In this document: positions 17,141 to 24,962 of the stretch, piece by piece
How the letters are laid out: each line of letters starts with the position of its first letter
Position numbering within the stretch: the first letter of the stretch is position 1
Assembly (NCBI GenBank): GCA_036557785.1
Contig: DATBGZ010000040.1
Coordinates: 1-64,000 of the forward strand
Reading direction: 5' to 3'
Length of the DNA: 64,000 bases
From: DATBGZ01 sp036557785
GTDB taxonomy: Bacteria > Actinomycetota > Actinomycetes > Mycobacteriales > Micromonosporaceae
Made by a program: the position numbers and the translations under genes
The notes under the pieces: generated by a model
The model's input: the letters and a program-made list of their open reading frames with translations, nothing else
Database searches by the model: none
What the model was told of the DNA's origin: nothing

Positions 17141-17916
17141 ACCGCGCCGACCGCCGGCGCGCCGGCGCGCAGGTCAGTGCCGGACGCCGGCCAGACCGAT
17201 GTCGCAACACCCCAGCCCAGTGCCGTGACCACGAAGACCCCGATCAGCCGGACCGCGGCAATGATCTGGTCCGCCGCGGGCTCGGTCGGGTGCAGGGCAC
17301 CGAGCTGGTTGAACACCAGGAACAGCACCAGCGCCGCCCCGCCGCCGCAGAGCACGTGCAGCGACCGGGACCGGATCGCGTCGTCGGCCTCGATCACGTC
17401 CGCCGCCGCGAGCGGCTGGGGCCGGCGGAGCACCGCATGCTGGATCGTCCATACGCCGCCCGCCACCGCGAGCGCCACCGCGAGCCATGCCGCGGCCCAG
17501 GGCCAGGCGGGATCGGCCCACCCCGCCAGCCCGGCCACGAAGGTCGCCGCCGCCACGGCGAGCGCGACACCCGCCGATGCGGGCACCAGCGCCCAGGCGA
17601 AGCCTCGCACGTATCGCTGCGCACGCCGGGGCTGCAGCGACGCCGTGCGGATCGAACCGTAGGCCAGGTGGGACACGCGCACCTCGGCCACCAGCGCACC
17701 GACGAACCAGCCCGCGAATATCGTCACGAAGTCGACCTTGACGATCGTGCCCGGGGGTGCGAACAGTTGTGAGCCGATCACGCCGCCGATGAACCCCCAG
17801 ACACGCCAGCGGCGGGTCACGGCGAGATAGCGGATCACCTGGTTGCCGTTGTCGGGCGTGATGTCCAACCGCTGGCGGCGCGCGAAGCGCTCGAGGCGGT
17901 CCCGGCTGATGGTCAT
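17137..17916 (-). CDS. multi-pass membrane protein co-transcribed with GntR regulator
   Basis: A 259-residue protein with a charged N-terminus (MTISRDRLERFARRQRLD) and about six hydrophobic segments, for example FVTIFAGWFVGALVAEV, FAWALVPASAGVALAVAAA and ALVLFLVFNQLG. No enzymatic motif is visible. The start has AGGAGA seven bases upstream. It is the first gene of a two-gene operon ending with the YtrA-type regulator, and it diverges from a gene for a single-pass membrane protein across a shared operator. It may be the target that the regulator controls in response to membrane stress or a small molecule, which is inference. Confidence 0.7.
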   Translation of the reverse strand: MTISRDRLERFARRQRLDITPDNGNQVIRYLAVTRRWRVWGFIGGVIGSQLFAPPGTIVKVDFVTIFAGWFVGALVAEVRVSHLAYGSIRTASLQPRRAQRYVRGFAWALVPASAGVALAVAAATFVAGLAGWADPAWPWAAAWLAVALAVAGGVWTIQHAVLRRPQPLAAADVIEADDAIRSRSLHVLCGGGAALVLFLVFNQLGALHPTEPAADQIIAAVRLIGVFVVTALGWGVATSVWPASGTDLRAGAPAVGAV

Positions 17917-17943
17917 GAACGTTCTCCTGTCTGCGGCAACCTC

Positions 17944-17978
17944 TTGCTCAATGTAGCAAGTCATTGCTACATTGCCAA
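17944..17978. promoter_or_regulatory. face-to-face promoters overlapped by a perfect 11-bp inverted repeat (GntR operator)
   Basis: CAATGTAGCAA (17949-17959) and TTGCTACATTG (17964-17974) form a perfect palindrome with a 4-base spacer. For the plus-strand gene, -35 TTGCTC (17944-17949) and -10 TACATT (17968-17973) are 18 bases apart. For the minus-strand operon, -35 TTGGCA (17978-17973) and -10 TACATT (17955-17950) are 17 bases apart. Each -10 lies inside one arm of the palindrome, so a bound dimer would block both promoters. Confidence 0.75.
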
Positions 17979-17979
17979 C

Positions 17980-18537
17980 ATGACAATCACACGAGTCCCC
18001 GACGAGGTCTGGCGCCAGCTCGACCCGGGCGCGGGCACGCTGAGTCGGCGTACGTCGCTGCGACTGTGGGTGGCGCTCGCCGTGGTCCTGGTGCTGCTCG
18101 TCGCGGGCGCCGCGCTCTGGCGCACGGGGCTGGTCGTGCCGCGCCTGGCCTGGCCCGACGGACCGCACTCCTGGACGACCCAGTCCGACGAGGGCGTCGT
18201 GCGCATCGACTTCCAGATCGTCAATGACGGGCGCTTCCCGGTCACCGTGCAGTCCGTTGGCCGGTCCGGCCCGGGGCTCGAGCTGCTCGGCGTGGAGGGC
18301 GGCAGGGTCGAAAACCCCACGCCCGACGTGCACCCGTTCCCGACCACCCTCGCGCCGGGCACGGTCATCAGCGCCGTGCTGGTCTACCGGATCACCGACT
18401 GCACCCACATCCCGACGGGGTCGTGGCCGGTCACCGCCCAGGTCCACCGCCCGTGGGGCACCATGACCGTCGACGTGCCGGAGCAGGGCTTCATCGAGCC
18501 ATGGCAGACGCAGGTTTTCTCCGTGGTGTGCCGTTAA
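17980..18537 (+). CDS. single-pass membrane protein divergent from the GntR operon
   Basis: A 185-residue protein with a cytoplasmic N-terminus of about 25 residues, one transmembrane helix (LWVALAVVLVLLVAGAALW) and an outside beta-rich domain. That domain contains RIDFQIVNDGRFPVTVQSVG, an immunoglobulin-like or DUF-type strand pattern, and two cysteines (DCTHIPTG and the final VVCR) that could form a disulfide. The ATG lies six bases after the -10 TACATT, so translation is predicted to be leaderless; an ATG 36 bases upstream falls inside the operator and is rejected. The function is unknown, but co-control with the divergent operon is likely. Confidence 0.7.
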   Translation: MTITRVPDEVWRQLDPGAGTLSRRTSLRLWVALAVVLVLLVAGAALWRTGLVVPRLAWPDGPHSWTTQSDEGVVRIDFQIVNDGRFPVTVQSVGRSGPGLELLGVEGGRVENPTPDVHPFPTTLAPGTVISAVLVYRITDCTHIPTGSWPVTAQVHRPWGTMTVDVPEQGFIEPWQTQVFSVVCR

Positions 18538-18548
18538 CGCCGACGGAC

Positions 18549-18566
18549 TACGCGCGTTTGCGCGTA
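18549..18566. promoter_or_regulatory. 7-bp perfect inverted repeat upstream of the HAD/GH65 operon
   Basis: TACGCGC and GCGCGTA with a GTTT centre. The right arm reaches the expected -35 position of the promoter whose -10 is TAGGTT. It could be an operator, or a small terminator for the preceding gene (no T-tract). Confidence 0.4.
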
Positions 18567-18584
18567 CCCGTGCGCTGAGCCGGA

Positions 18585-18590
18585 TAGGTT
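18585..18590 (+). promoter_or_regulatory. -10 element giving a leaderless start for the HAD gene
   Basis: TAGGTT followed by seven bases and GTG, with no Shine-Dalgarno in the gap. Confidence 0.55.
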
Positions 18591-18597
18591 TGTCAGC

Positions 18598-19377
18598 GTG
18601 CTCGGACTGCCGCCCGGCATCGTGGCCGGTCTGTTCGACCTCGATGGCGTGCTCACCGGAACCGCGCGACTGCACGCACTGGCGTGGACGCGGATGTTCA
18701 ACGACTTCCTGCAAGCCCAGGCGCAGCGCTCGGGTCAGCCGTACCGGGCCTTCGAGCCGAGCGATTACAGCTCCTATGTGGACGGTCGGCCCCGGGCGGA
18801 CGGGGTACGGGTCTTCCTCGCCTCGCGCGGCATCACCCTGCCCGAGGGTTGTCCCGACGATCCGCCCGAGCGGGAGACCGTGGCGGGACTGGCGGCCCGC
18901 AAGAACGCACTGCTGCTGCGGCTGATCGACGAGCAGGGCGTGACACCGTACCCGGGCTCCGTGCGTTACCTGACCGCGGCGCGGGCCGCCGGCCTGCGCC
19001 GCGCGGTCGTCACCGCGAGCGCCAACGCCACCCAGGTCATCCGGGGTGCCGGCATCGCCGAACTCGTCGAGGTTCAGGTCGATGGGCTTGTCGCCGCCGC
19101 TCGAGGGCTGCGCGGCAAGCCCGAGCCGGACACGTTCCTCGCCGCGGCCGCGGACCTGGGCGTGTCAGCGGCGCAGGCCTGCGTCTTCGAGGACGCGATC
19201 GCGGGCGTTCAGGCCGGGCGCGCGGGCGGGTTCGGCTTCGTGGTCGGGGTCGACCGGACCGCGCCGCAACGCTGCGGCCCCGGGCCCGGACACGCCGAGG
19301 ACCTGTACCGCCACGGAGCCACCCTTGTGGTCAGTGACCTCGCCGACCTGCTCGACGCCCCAGCGGTGCCCGGATGA
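18598..19377 (+). CDS. beta-phosphoglucomutase-like HAD hydrolase
   Basis: A 259-residue HAD subfamily IA protein. Motif I is FDLDGVLTGTARLHALAW near residues 13-30, with both aspartates of DxD. A helical cap follows (RMFNDFLQAQA), then VVTASANATQVIRGAG and KPEPDTFLAAA with VFEDAIAGVQAG near the end. The second aspartate and the cap fit beta-phosphoglucomutase, which converts beta-glucose-1-phosphate to glucose-6-phosphate. It overlaps the GH65 phosphorylase gene by four bases; a phosphorylase releasing beta-glucose-1-phosphate next to this mutase makes metabolic sense. The pair resembles Rv3400-Rv3401 of Mycobacterium tuberculosis. Confidence 0.85.
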   Translation: MLGLPPGIVAGLFDLDGVLTGTARLHALAWTRMFNDFLQAQAQRSGQPYRAFEPSDYSSYVDGRPRADGVRVFLASRGITLPEGCPDDPPERETVAGLAARKNALLLRLIDEQGVTPYPGSVRYLTAARAAGLRRAVVTASANATQVIRGAGIAELVEVQVDGLVAAARGLRGKPEPDTFLAAAADLGVSAAQACVFEDAIAGVQAGRAGGFGFVVGVDRTAPQRCGPGPGHAEDLYRHGATLVVSDLADLLDAPAVPG

Positions 19378-21827
19378 CCGAGGCGAGCCCGGGAACCCGG
19401 CACAGCCCCGACGAGGCGACCGAGCGGCGGCAGGCCGTGGATGGCGCGGCCCCGTACTTCCCGGTCGAACCGTGGTGTGTGCGGGAGACCGGGCTGGATC
19501 TGGCCCGCCTGCACCAGACCGAGTCCATCTTCGCGCTCGCGAACGGGCACATCGGGCTGCGCGGAAACCTCGACGAGGGCGAGCCGAACGGGCTGCCGGG
19601 CACGTACCTGAACTCCTTCTACGAGGTGCGTCCGCTGCCGTACGCCGAGGCCGGATACGGCTATCCCGAGTCCGGCCAGGCGATCGTCAACGTCACCAAC
19701 GGCAAGGTGATGCGACTCCTCGTCGACGACGAGCCGTTCGACCCACGCTACGGACAGCTCCGGGCCCATGAGCGGGTCCTGGACATGCGAGCCGGCACCC
19801 TCTCGCGCACCGTCGACTGGTGCTCGCCGGCCGGCCAAACCGTACGTATCCGCACCGTACGGCTGGTCTCGTTCACCCAGCGAGCGGTCGCCGCCATCGC
19901 GTACGAAGTCGAGCCCGTCGATGCTGCGGCCCGCCTGATCCTGCAGTCCGAGCTGGTCGCCAACGAGGACGTGCCATCGCGCTCGGACGACCCCCGGGCG
20001 GCCGCGGTGTTGGCGGCGCCGCTGCGCCCCGAGGCGCACCACAGCTCGCGACGCTCGGCGCTGCTCGTGCACTCGACGCGCCTGAGCGGGCTGCGCCTGG
20101 CGGCGGGGATGGACCACGTGATCGAGTTCCCGCATCGCCCTGCCGATGGGCACAGCGCTGCTGCGGCCAGGGTCGACGTCTCGACCGAGGCGCACGCGGA
20201 CTGGGCGCGCACCACAGTGACCTGCGAGCTGCGACCCGGTCAGGTGCTGCGGGTGGTGAAGTTCCTCGCGTACGGCTGGTCGGAGCGGCGCTCGCGGCCG
20301 GCGCTGCGCGACCAGGTCCACGCGGCGCTGGCGGCCGCGCGGTTCACCGGCTGGGATGGCCTGATCGCCGACCAGCACGACTATCTCGCCGAGTTCTGGG
20401 ACCACGCCGACATCCGGTTGGACGGCGACCCGGAGCTCCAGCAGGCGGCCCGGTTCGCGCTCTTCCAGGTGCTCCAGGCCGGTGCCCGCGCCGAGCGTCG
20501 GCCGATCCCCGCCAAGGGCCTGACCGGGACCGGCTACGACGGGCACGTGTTCTGGGACACCGAGATGTTCGCCCTGCCGGTGCTGACCTACACGCTGCCC
20601 GGCGCGGCTGGGGACGCCCTGCGCTGGCGGCATGCCACGCTCGACCTGGCCCGGGAGCGGGCTCGCGTGCTGCGGCTGCGCGGGGCGGCGTTCCCGTGGC
20701 GGACCATCCGGGGACAGGAGTGCTCCGGCTACTGGCCCGCCGGCACCGCGGCCTTCCACATCTCGGCCGCCGTGGCCGACGCGACACTGCGGTACTACCA
20801 CGCGAGCGGCGACGAGGCGTTCCTGCGGGAGGCGGGGGCAGAGCTTCTGGTCGAGACGGCCCGGCTGTGGCGCTCGCTCGGTCACCACGACCGTCACGGC
20901 CGGTTCCACCTGGACGGGATGACCGGGCCGGACGAGTACTCGGCGCTGGGCGACGACAACGTCTACACGAACCTCATGGCCGCACGCAACCTGGCCGGCG
21001 CGGCGGAGGTCGCCTCGCGGCTGCCGGATCTGATGGCGCGCCTGGGCATCGACGACGAGGAGCTCTCGGCGTGGCGCGACGCGGCCGCCGCGATGTTCGT
21101 GCCGTTCGACGAGGAGCTCGGGGTGCATCCGCAGCACGAGTCGTTCACGCGCTACCAGGAGTGGGACTTCGCCGGCACCGAACCGTCGGAGTACCCGCTG
21201 CTGCTGCACATGCCGTACTTCTCGCTCTACCGCACCCAGGTCGCCAAGCAGGCCGACCTGGTGCTCGCCATGCACTGGCGGGGCGATGCCTTCACCGATG
21301 AGCAGAAGAGCCGCAACTTCGCCTACTACGAGGCCCGTACGGTTCGTGACTCCTCGCTCTCTGCAGCGACCCAGGCCGTGCTGGCAGCCGAGGTCGGCCA
21401 CCTGGAGCTGGCCCACGCCTACCTCGCGGAAACGTCCCTTGTGGACCTCCGTGACATCTTCGCCAACACCTCCGACGGTGTCCACATTGGAGCTCTCGCC
21501 GGCTCCTGGCTCGCCCTCGTCGCCGGGTTCGGTGGCATGCGCGACCACGACGGCCAGCTCTCGTTCGCGCCGCGACTGCCCTCGCGCATCGACCGCCTGG
21601 AGTTCTCGATCCGCTGGCGCGGCCTGCGCCTGCGGGTGACCGTGCATCCCACGTCGACGACGTACATGCTTCGCGGCGGCTCGCCGGAGGACCGGCTCGA
21701 GTTCCGGCATCACGGGGAACTGGTCGTGGTCCGGTCGGGCAAGCCCGAGATGCGATCGATCCCGCCGGCCCGGACGCTCGAACCGCCGGCACAACCGCCG
21801 GGTCGCGCCCCCCTGCGCCACTACTGA
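19374..21827 (+). CDS. glycoside hydrolase family 65 protein (disaccharide phosphorylase or hydrolase)
   Basis: An 817-residue GH65 protein. The N-terminal beta-sandwich opens with VRETGLDLARLHQTESIFAL and GHIGLRGNLDEGEPNGLPG. The (alpha/alpha)6 barrel contains GTGYDGHVFWDTEMFALPVL and the catalytic acid in TGPDEYSALGDDNVYTN near residue 521. GH65 members phosphorolyse maltose, trehalose, kojibiose or nigerose, or hydrolyse trehalose; the specificity is not readable. Translational coupling to a beta-phosphoglucomutase-like gene favours a phosphorylase that makes beta-glucose-1-phosphate. The trehalose fusion gene lies 2.2 kb away. Confidence 0.87.
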   Translation: MTEASPGTRHSPDEATERRQAVDGAAPYFPVEPWCVRETGLDLARLHQTESIFALANGHIGLRGNLDEGEPNGLPGTYLNSFYEVRPLPYAEAGYGYPESGQAIVNVTNGKVMRLLVDDEPFDPRYGQLRAHERVLDMRAGTLSRTVDWCSPAGQTVRIRTVRLVSFTQRAVAAIAYEVEPVDAAARLILQSELVANEDVPSRSDDPRAAAVLAAPLRPEAHHSSRRSALLVHSTRLSGLRLAAGMDHVIEFPHRPADGHSAAAARVDVSTEAHADWARTTVTCELRPGQVLRVVKFLAYGWSERRSRPALRDQVHAALAAARFTGWDGLIADQHDYLAEFWDHADIRLDGDPELQQAARFALFQVLQAGARAERRPIPAKGLTGTGYDGHVFWDTEMFALPVLTYTLPGAAGDALRWRHATLDLARERARVLRLRGAAFPWRTIRGQECSGYWPAGTAAFHISAAVADATLRYYHASGDEAFLREAGAELLVETARLWRSLGHHDRHGRFHLDGMTGPDEYSALGDDNVYTNLMAARNLAGAAEVASRLPDLMARLGIDDEELSAWRDAAAAMFVPFDEELGVHPQHESFTRYQEWDFAGTEPSEYPLLLHMPYFSLYRTQVAKQADLVLAMHWRGDAFTDEQKSRNFAYYEARTVRDSSLSAATQAVLAAEVGHLELAHAYLAETSLVDLRDIFANTSDGVHIGALAGSWLALVAGFGGMRDHDGQLSFAPRLPSRIDRLEFSIRWRGLRLRVTVHPTSTTYMLRGGSPEDRLEFRHHGELVVVRSGKPEMRSIPPARTLEPPAQPPGRAPLRHY

Positions 21828-21858
21828 CCAGCCCGAACGACGCCCGTGATGGGCGCGG

Positions 21859-23757
21859 TCAGCGGCGGCTACGCGCCTCGCACTCCTCGGCGGCGGTGCG
21901 GCGCAGGCGTGTGGCGTTGTCCGCCTCGCGGGCGGCCGCCTCGAGCGTGTTGGCGGTGGCACGCGCCGCACGGGCCCGCTCGGCGGCCGCGGGCACCCCG
22001 CGCTCGGCCTCGATGCGAGCCCGGGCCGTGGCCGCCTCCTCGCCGCGCAGGTCGGTGGTGCGTTTGGTGAGCCGGTCGTGCTCCGGCGTCCAGCCCTCGG
22101 CTCGCTTGAAGACCTCACGGAGCTGCTCGGCGGAGATGTCGCCCCGGCGGAACGCGACGAACGCGGCGTGCGAGGTCTCCTGCTGCACCCGCTCGTCGAC
22201 GATCTGGGGTCCGAGCTTCTCCAGCCGCGACAGCTCAGCGGCGACCTCGGCCGACTCCCGCACGACCGACTCGTGGGCCGCCCTGGCGTCGCCCGCCGCC
22301 TTGGCCACCGCGCCGTACTCGGCCTCGGCAACCTGGGCCGCGGAGACCGCGGTCGCCGCCGCGGCGTGCGCGAGCGTGGCGCGCTCGCCGAGCTGTTCGG
22401 CCTCTGCCCACAGTGCCGCGCACTGGGGAGAGCGGGGTGGTGGCGTGGGCTCGACCACGACGATGGGCTCGGGCGCCAGCATGGGCACGTAGCCCGTCGG
22501 CTCGTTCGGGGCATTCGTCACTGTGGGCGAGGCAGCGGTTCCCACCGGCGGCCAGCCGATCACCGGCGGCTCCGGAGCCTTCGGTCCCGCCGGGGCAGTC
22601 GCGGCTGCGACGGCCTCGGGTGCCGTCGATGGAGTGCCGGCGCTGCTCGCGGGGGAGGGCGATGCTGGCGTCGGGGTACTGGTGGCGGGTCGGGGCTTGG
22701 AGATCGGCGGGTCGTACAGCGGTGGTCCGACGAGTGCCTCGTACCGTGACGGCGGATCGCGCCGAGGCTCGGGATCGGGGCGGCGCTCCCGGCCGTACGA
22801 CCGCTCACTATATCGAGGTTCGTCATACCGAGGCTCGTCATATCGGGAGTCGTCATATCGGGAGTCGTCGCGGCGGCGTTCGCCGTCGAGCCCGGGCAGC
22901 GGCTCGTAGAGCGCGTCGGGGTCCTCCGTACGCCGGCCACGCCGGGACGGTCGCTCGGTCCAGGAACCGGTGCTGGTCTGTGGCCCCCCCTCGTCGTAGC
23001 GATCGTCGCCGTACCGGTCCTCGGGCCGGGAGCCGGGGTCGGGCCGGGAGCCGGCGTAGCGGTCCGAGCGGTGCCGATCCGAGCGGCGGCGCTCTGCGCC
23101 ACGATCGTCGAACCGGTCGTCATACCGGTGGTCGTCGTACCGGTCCTCATACCGGTGGTCGTCATAGCGGTCGTCGTGGCGGGACTCCGAGGCGTACCGG
23201 TCCTCGCGGGAGTCGTCCTCGCCCCGGCGCGGCCCGTAGGGCGACGACGAGATGGGGGCGGCGGAGGCCGGGGCCGACGAGTACGGCGTGGCGGAGACCG
23301 GCCGGCCAGGCGAGCCATAGATCGACGTGACATCGCCGTAGCCGCCACCCGCGATTGACCCGCCCGGTAGCTCGAACGGTGTCTGGGGGATCGGCGGCTC
23401 GGGACGCCGACCACGCGGACTCGCCGGAAGCGCCAACGGCCGGCGGTCGGGCAGGTCCGGATGGTCGCGGTACTCCTCGTACCCGGGCCCCCCGCCCATG
23501 CCCGGTCGGCCGAAGACCGGCTGGCCGCCGACCATGGGTCCGGCCGGCAGCGGCATCTGGCGGGCCGGCAGGTTGCGCCGGTCGTCGTCGGGTGGCCGGC
23601 GCCGATCGCGCCGCGTCCGTCCGTTGCCGCGGATGTTGATCACGATGCTGTAGGCGAACAGGCCGCCCCCGACCACGATGATCAGGGCGACCACGGACCA
23701 GAGCAGGAGCACGCCGCCGGAGCCGCCATTGTCGGCGGCGACGTAGGGACTGGTCAC
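21859..23757 (-). CDS. repeat-rich membrane protein with C-terminal coiled coil
   Basis: A 632-residue protein of unknown function. One transmembrane helix (LLLWSVVALIIVVGGGLFAY, about residues 18-37) is followed by a basic stop-transfer stretch. Residues about 180-345 are a disordered low-complexity region rich in Arg, Tyr and Asp, with RYDD-, RYED- and RYDEP-type repeats. After a Pro/Ala-rich linker the last 190 residues form Ala/Glu-rich helices that look like coiled coil. Codons in the repeats (tat, cga) are less GC-rich than elsewhere because the DNA itself is tandemly repeated. The start is GTG. Confidence 0.65.
   Translation of the reverse strand: MTSPYVAADNGGSGGVLLLWSVVALIIVVGGGLFAYSIVINIRGNGRTRRDRRRPPDDDRRNLPARQMPLPAGPMVGGQPVFGRPGMGGGPGYEEYRDHPDLPDRRPLALPASPRGRRPEPPIPQTPFELPGGSIAGGGYGDVTSIYGSPGRPVSATPYSSAPASAAPISSSPYGPRRGEDDSREDRYASESRHDDRYDDHRYEDRYDDHRYDDRFDDRGAERRRSDRHRSDRYAGSRPDPGSRPEDRYGDDRYDEGGPQTSTGSWTERPSRRGRRTEDPDALYEPLPGLDGERRRDDSRYDDSRYDEPRYDEPRYSERSYGRERRPDPEPRRDPPSRYEALVGPPLYDPPISKPRPATSTPTPASPSPASSAGTPSTAPEAVAAATAPAGPKAPEPPVIGWPPVGTAASPTVTNAPNEPTGYVPMLAPEPIVVVEPTPPPRSPQCAALWAEAEQLGERATLAHAAAATAVSAAQVAEAEYGAVAKAAGDARAAHESVVRESAEVAAELSRLEKLGPQIVDERVQQETSHAAFVAFRRGDISAEQLREVFKRAEGWTPEHDRLTKRTTDLRGEEAATARARIEAERGVPAAAERARAARATANTLEAAAREADNATRLRRTAAEECEARSRR
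22800..22880. repeat. tandem 18-bp coding repeats in the RYDD region
   Basis: Variants of TCGTCATATCGGGAGTCG recur head to tail, encoding alternating SRYDD and PRYDE units on the minus strand. A second repeat block encoding RYDDH and RYEDR units lies at about 23110-23190. They are in frame and coding. Confidence 0.6.
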
Positions 23758-23863
23758 GCAGCGAGGATCTCACCTTAACCGCCTGTTGCCCACTCCAGCC
23801 CCCGCGCGCCGACCGGTCTGGTGTCGGTGACCCGTGCCAGAGTGTCGGCGACGGGAGGTACGG

Positions 23864-24961
23864 ATGAGACTGCTGTTCTTCTCGGACCTGCACCTCGAGG
23901 CACGCTTCGCGTGGGCGCCGCCGGAGGTCGGCCGGGCGCGCCGGGATGCGCTGCGCGCGTGCCTGCGGCGGATCATCGCCCTCGCCGACGAACTTGGCGT
24001 CGACGCGCTCTGCTGCGGCGGCGATCTCTACGAGCACGACCGGCACCGCCCCGACACGGGCGCGTTCCTGCGGGAGATATTCGGCGCGCTCGCGCCGACG
24101 CCGATCTACCTCGCGCCGGGCAATCACGACTGGCTCGGTCCGGGAGGCATCTATGCCGATGTGCGCTGGTCTGGCAACGTGCACGTGTTCACGCGGGAGC
24201 GGCTCACCCCCGTGCCGTTGACCGAGGGACTGACGCTGTGGGGTGCCGGCCACCGTTCGCCGACCAACACACGCGGCTTTCTCGATGGGTTTCGCGTCGG
24301 CCGCGATGGCGTGCACGTCGCGCTGTTCCACGGAGCCGAGCAGTCCGGCGTGTTGATCGAACCGCCGGAGAAGCTGCGCCATGCCCCGTTCCGCGCTGAG
24401 CAGATCGCGGCCGCGGGGCTGCAGCATGCCCTGGTCGGCCATTTCCATACGCCGCGTGAGGCGCCCGACCACACGTACCCGGGCAACCCCGAGCCGCTGA
24501 CGTTCGGCGAGACGGGTCGGCGCGGCGCGGTGCTGGTGACGCTCGGTCCGGGCGGCGTGGTGAGCCGGCAGTGGCACACGGTCGCGGTCAGCGAGGTGCA
24601 CGACGTCACCGTGGCGCTGGACGGCGCGACGCACGCCGAGGCCATACAGGACCGGGTCGACGACGCTCTCGCCGGTCTGTCGGGCATCGCCCGGGTGACG
24701 CTGACGGGCGAGGTCGGGCTCGACGTCCAGGTCGACCCCGCCCGCCTGCGCCGGCCCGCGGCCCTGGACGCCTGGGTGGTCCGGGTGGGCGAGCTTCGGT
24801 ACGGCTACGACGTGGCCGCGCTCGCGGACGAGCAGACCGTACGGGGCCAGTTCGTCCGCGACGTGCAGGCTGACCCCTCGCTCTCCGAGGACGTACGGCG
24901 GCGGGTGCTGCTCACCGGTCTGCGCGCCCTGGATGGCCGGGATGATCTGGCGGTGCCCTGA
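23864..24961 (+). CDS. SbcD-like metallophosphoesterase (DNA exonuclease family)
   Basis: A 365-residue calcineurin-like phosphoesterase. Metal-binding motifs appear in SbcD/Mre11 order: FFSDLHLEA at residues 5-13, CCGGDLYEHDRH near 47, APGNHDWLG near 85, and GHFHTPREAP near 195. The C-terminal 100 residues form the capping region. The ATG follows GGGAGG by five bases; an upstream ATG is less well placed. The next gene encodes an SMC-like ATPase after a single base, the usual SbcC/SbcD pairing for cleaving hairpins and processing DNA ends. The precise nuclease role is inferred from the family. Confidence 0.8.
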   Translation: MRLLFFSDLHLEARFAWAPPEVGRARRDALRACLRRIIALADELGVDALCCGGDLYEHDRHRPDTGAFLREIFGALAPTPIYLAPGNHDWLGPGGIYADVRWSGNVHVFTRERLTPVPLTEGLTLWGAGHRSPTNTRGFLDGFRVGRDGVHVALFHGAEQSGVLIEPPEKLRHAPFRAEQIAAAGLQHALVGHFHTPREAPDHTYPGNPEPLTFGETGRRGAVLVTLGPGGVVSRQWHTVAVSEVHDVTVALDGATHAEAIQDRVDDALAGLSGIARVTLTGEVGLDVQVDPARLRRPAALDAWVVRVGELRYGYDVAALADEQTVRGQFVRDVQADPSLSEDVRRRVLLTGLRALDGRDDLAVP

Positions 24962-24962
24962 C

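Noticed and set aside
17917..18714. Upstream extension of the six-helix membrane protein
   Set aside because: The extension crosses the palindromic promoter region and the divergent gene. The ATG at 17916 has AGGAGA before it.
19209..22514. A 1101-codon minus-strand open frame opposite the GH65 gene
   Set aside because: High-GC DNA leaves long antisense frames open. The plus strand encodes clear GH65 motifs, and the antisense product is Arg/Gly/Pro-rich without domains.
22800..23190. Short regular repeats as a possible CRISPR array
   Set aside because: The repeats are in frame, contiguous without unique spacers, and encode RYDD-type residues.
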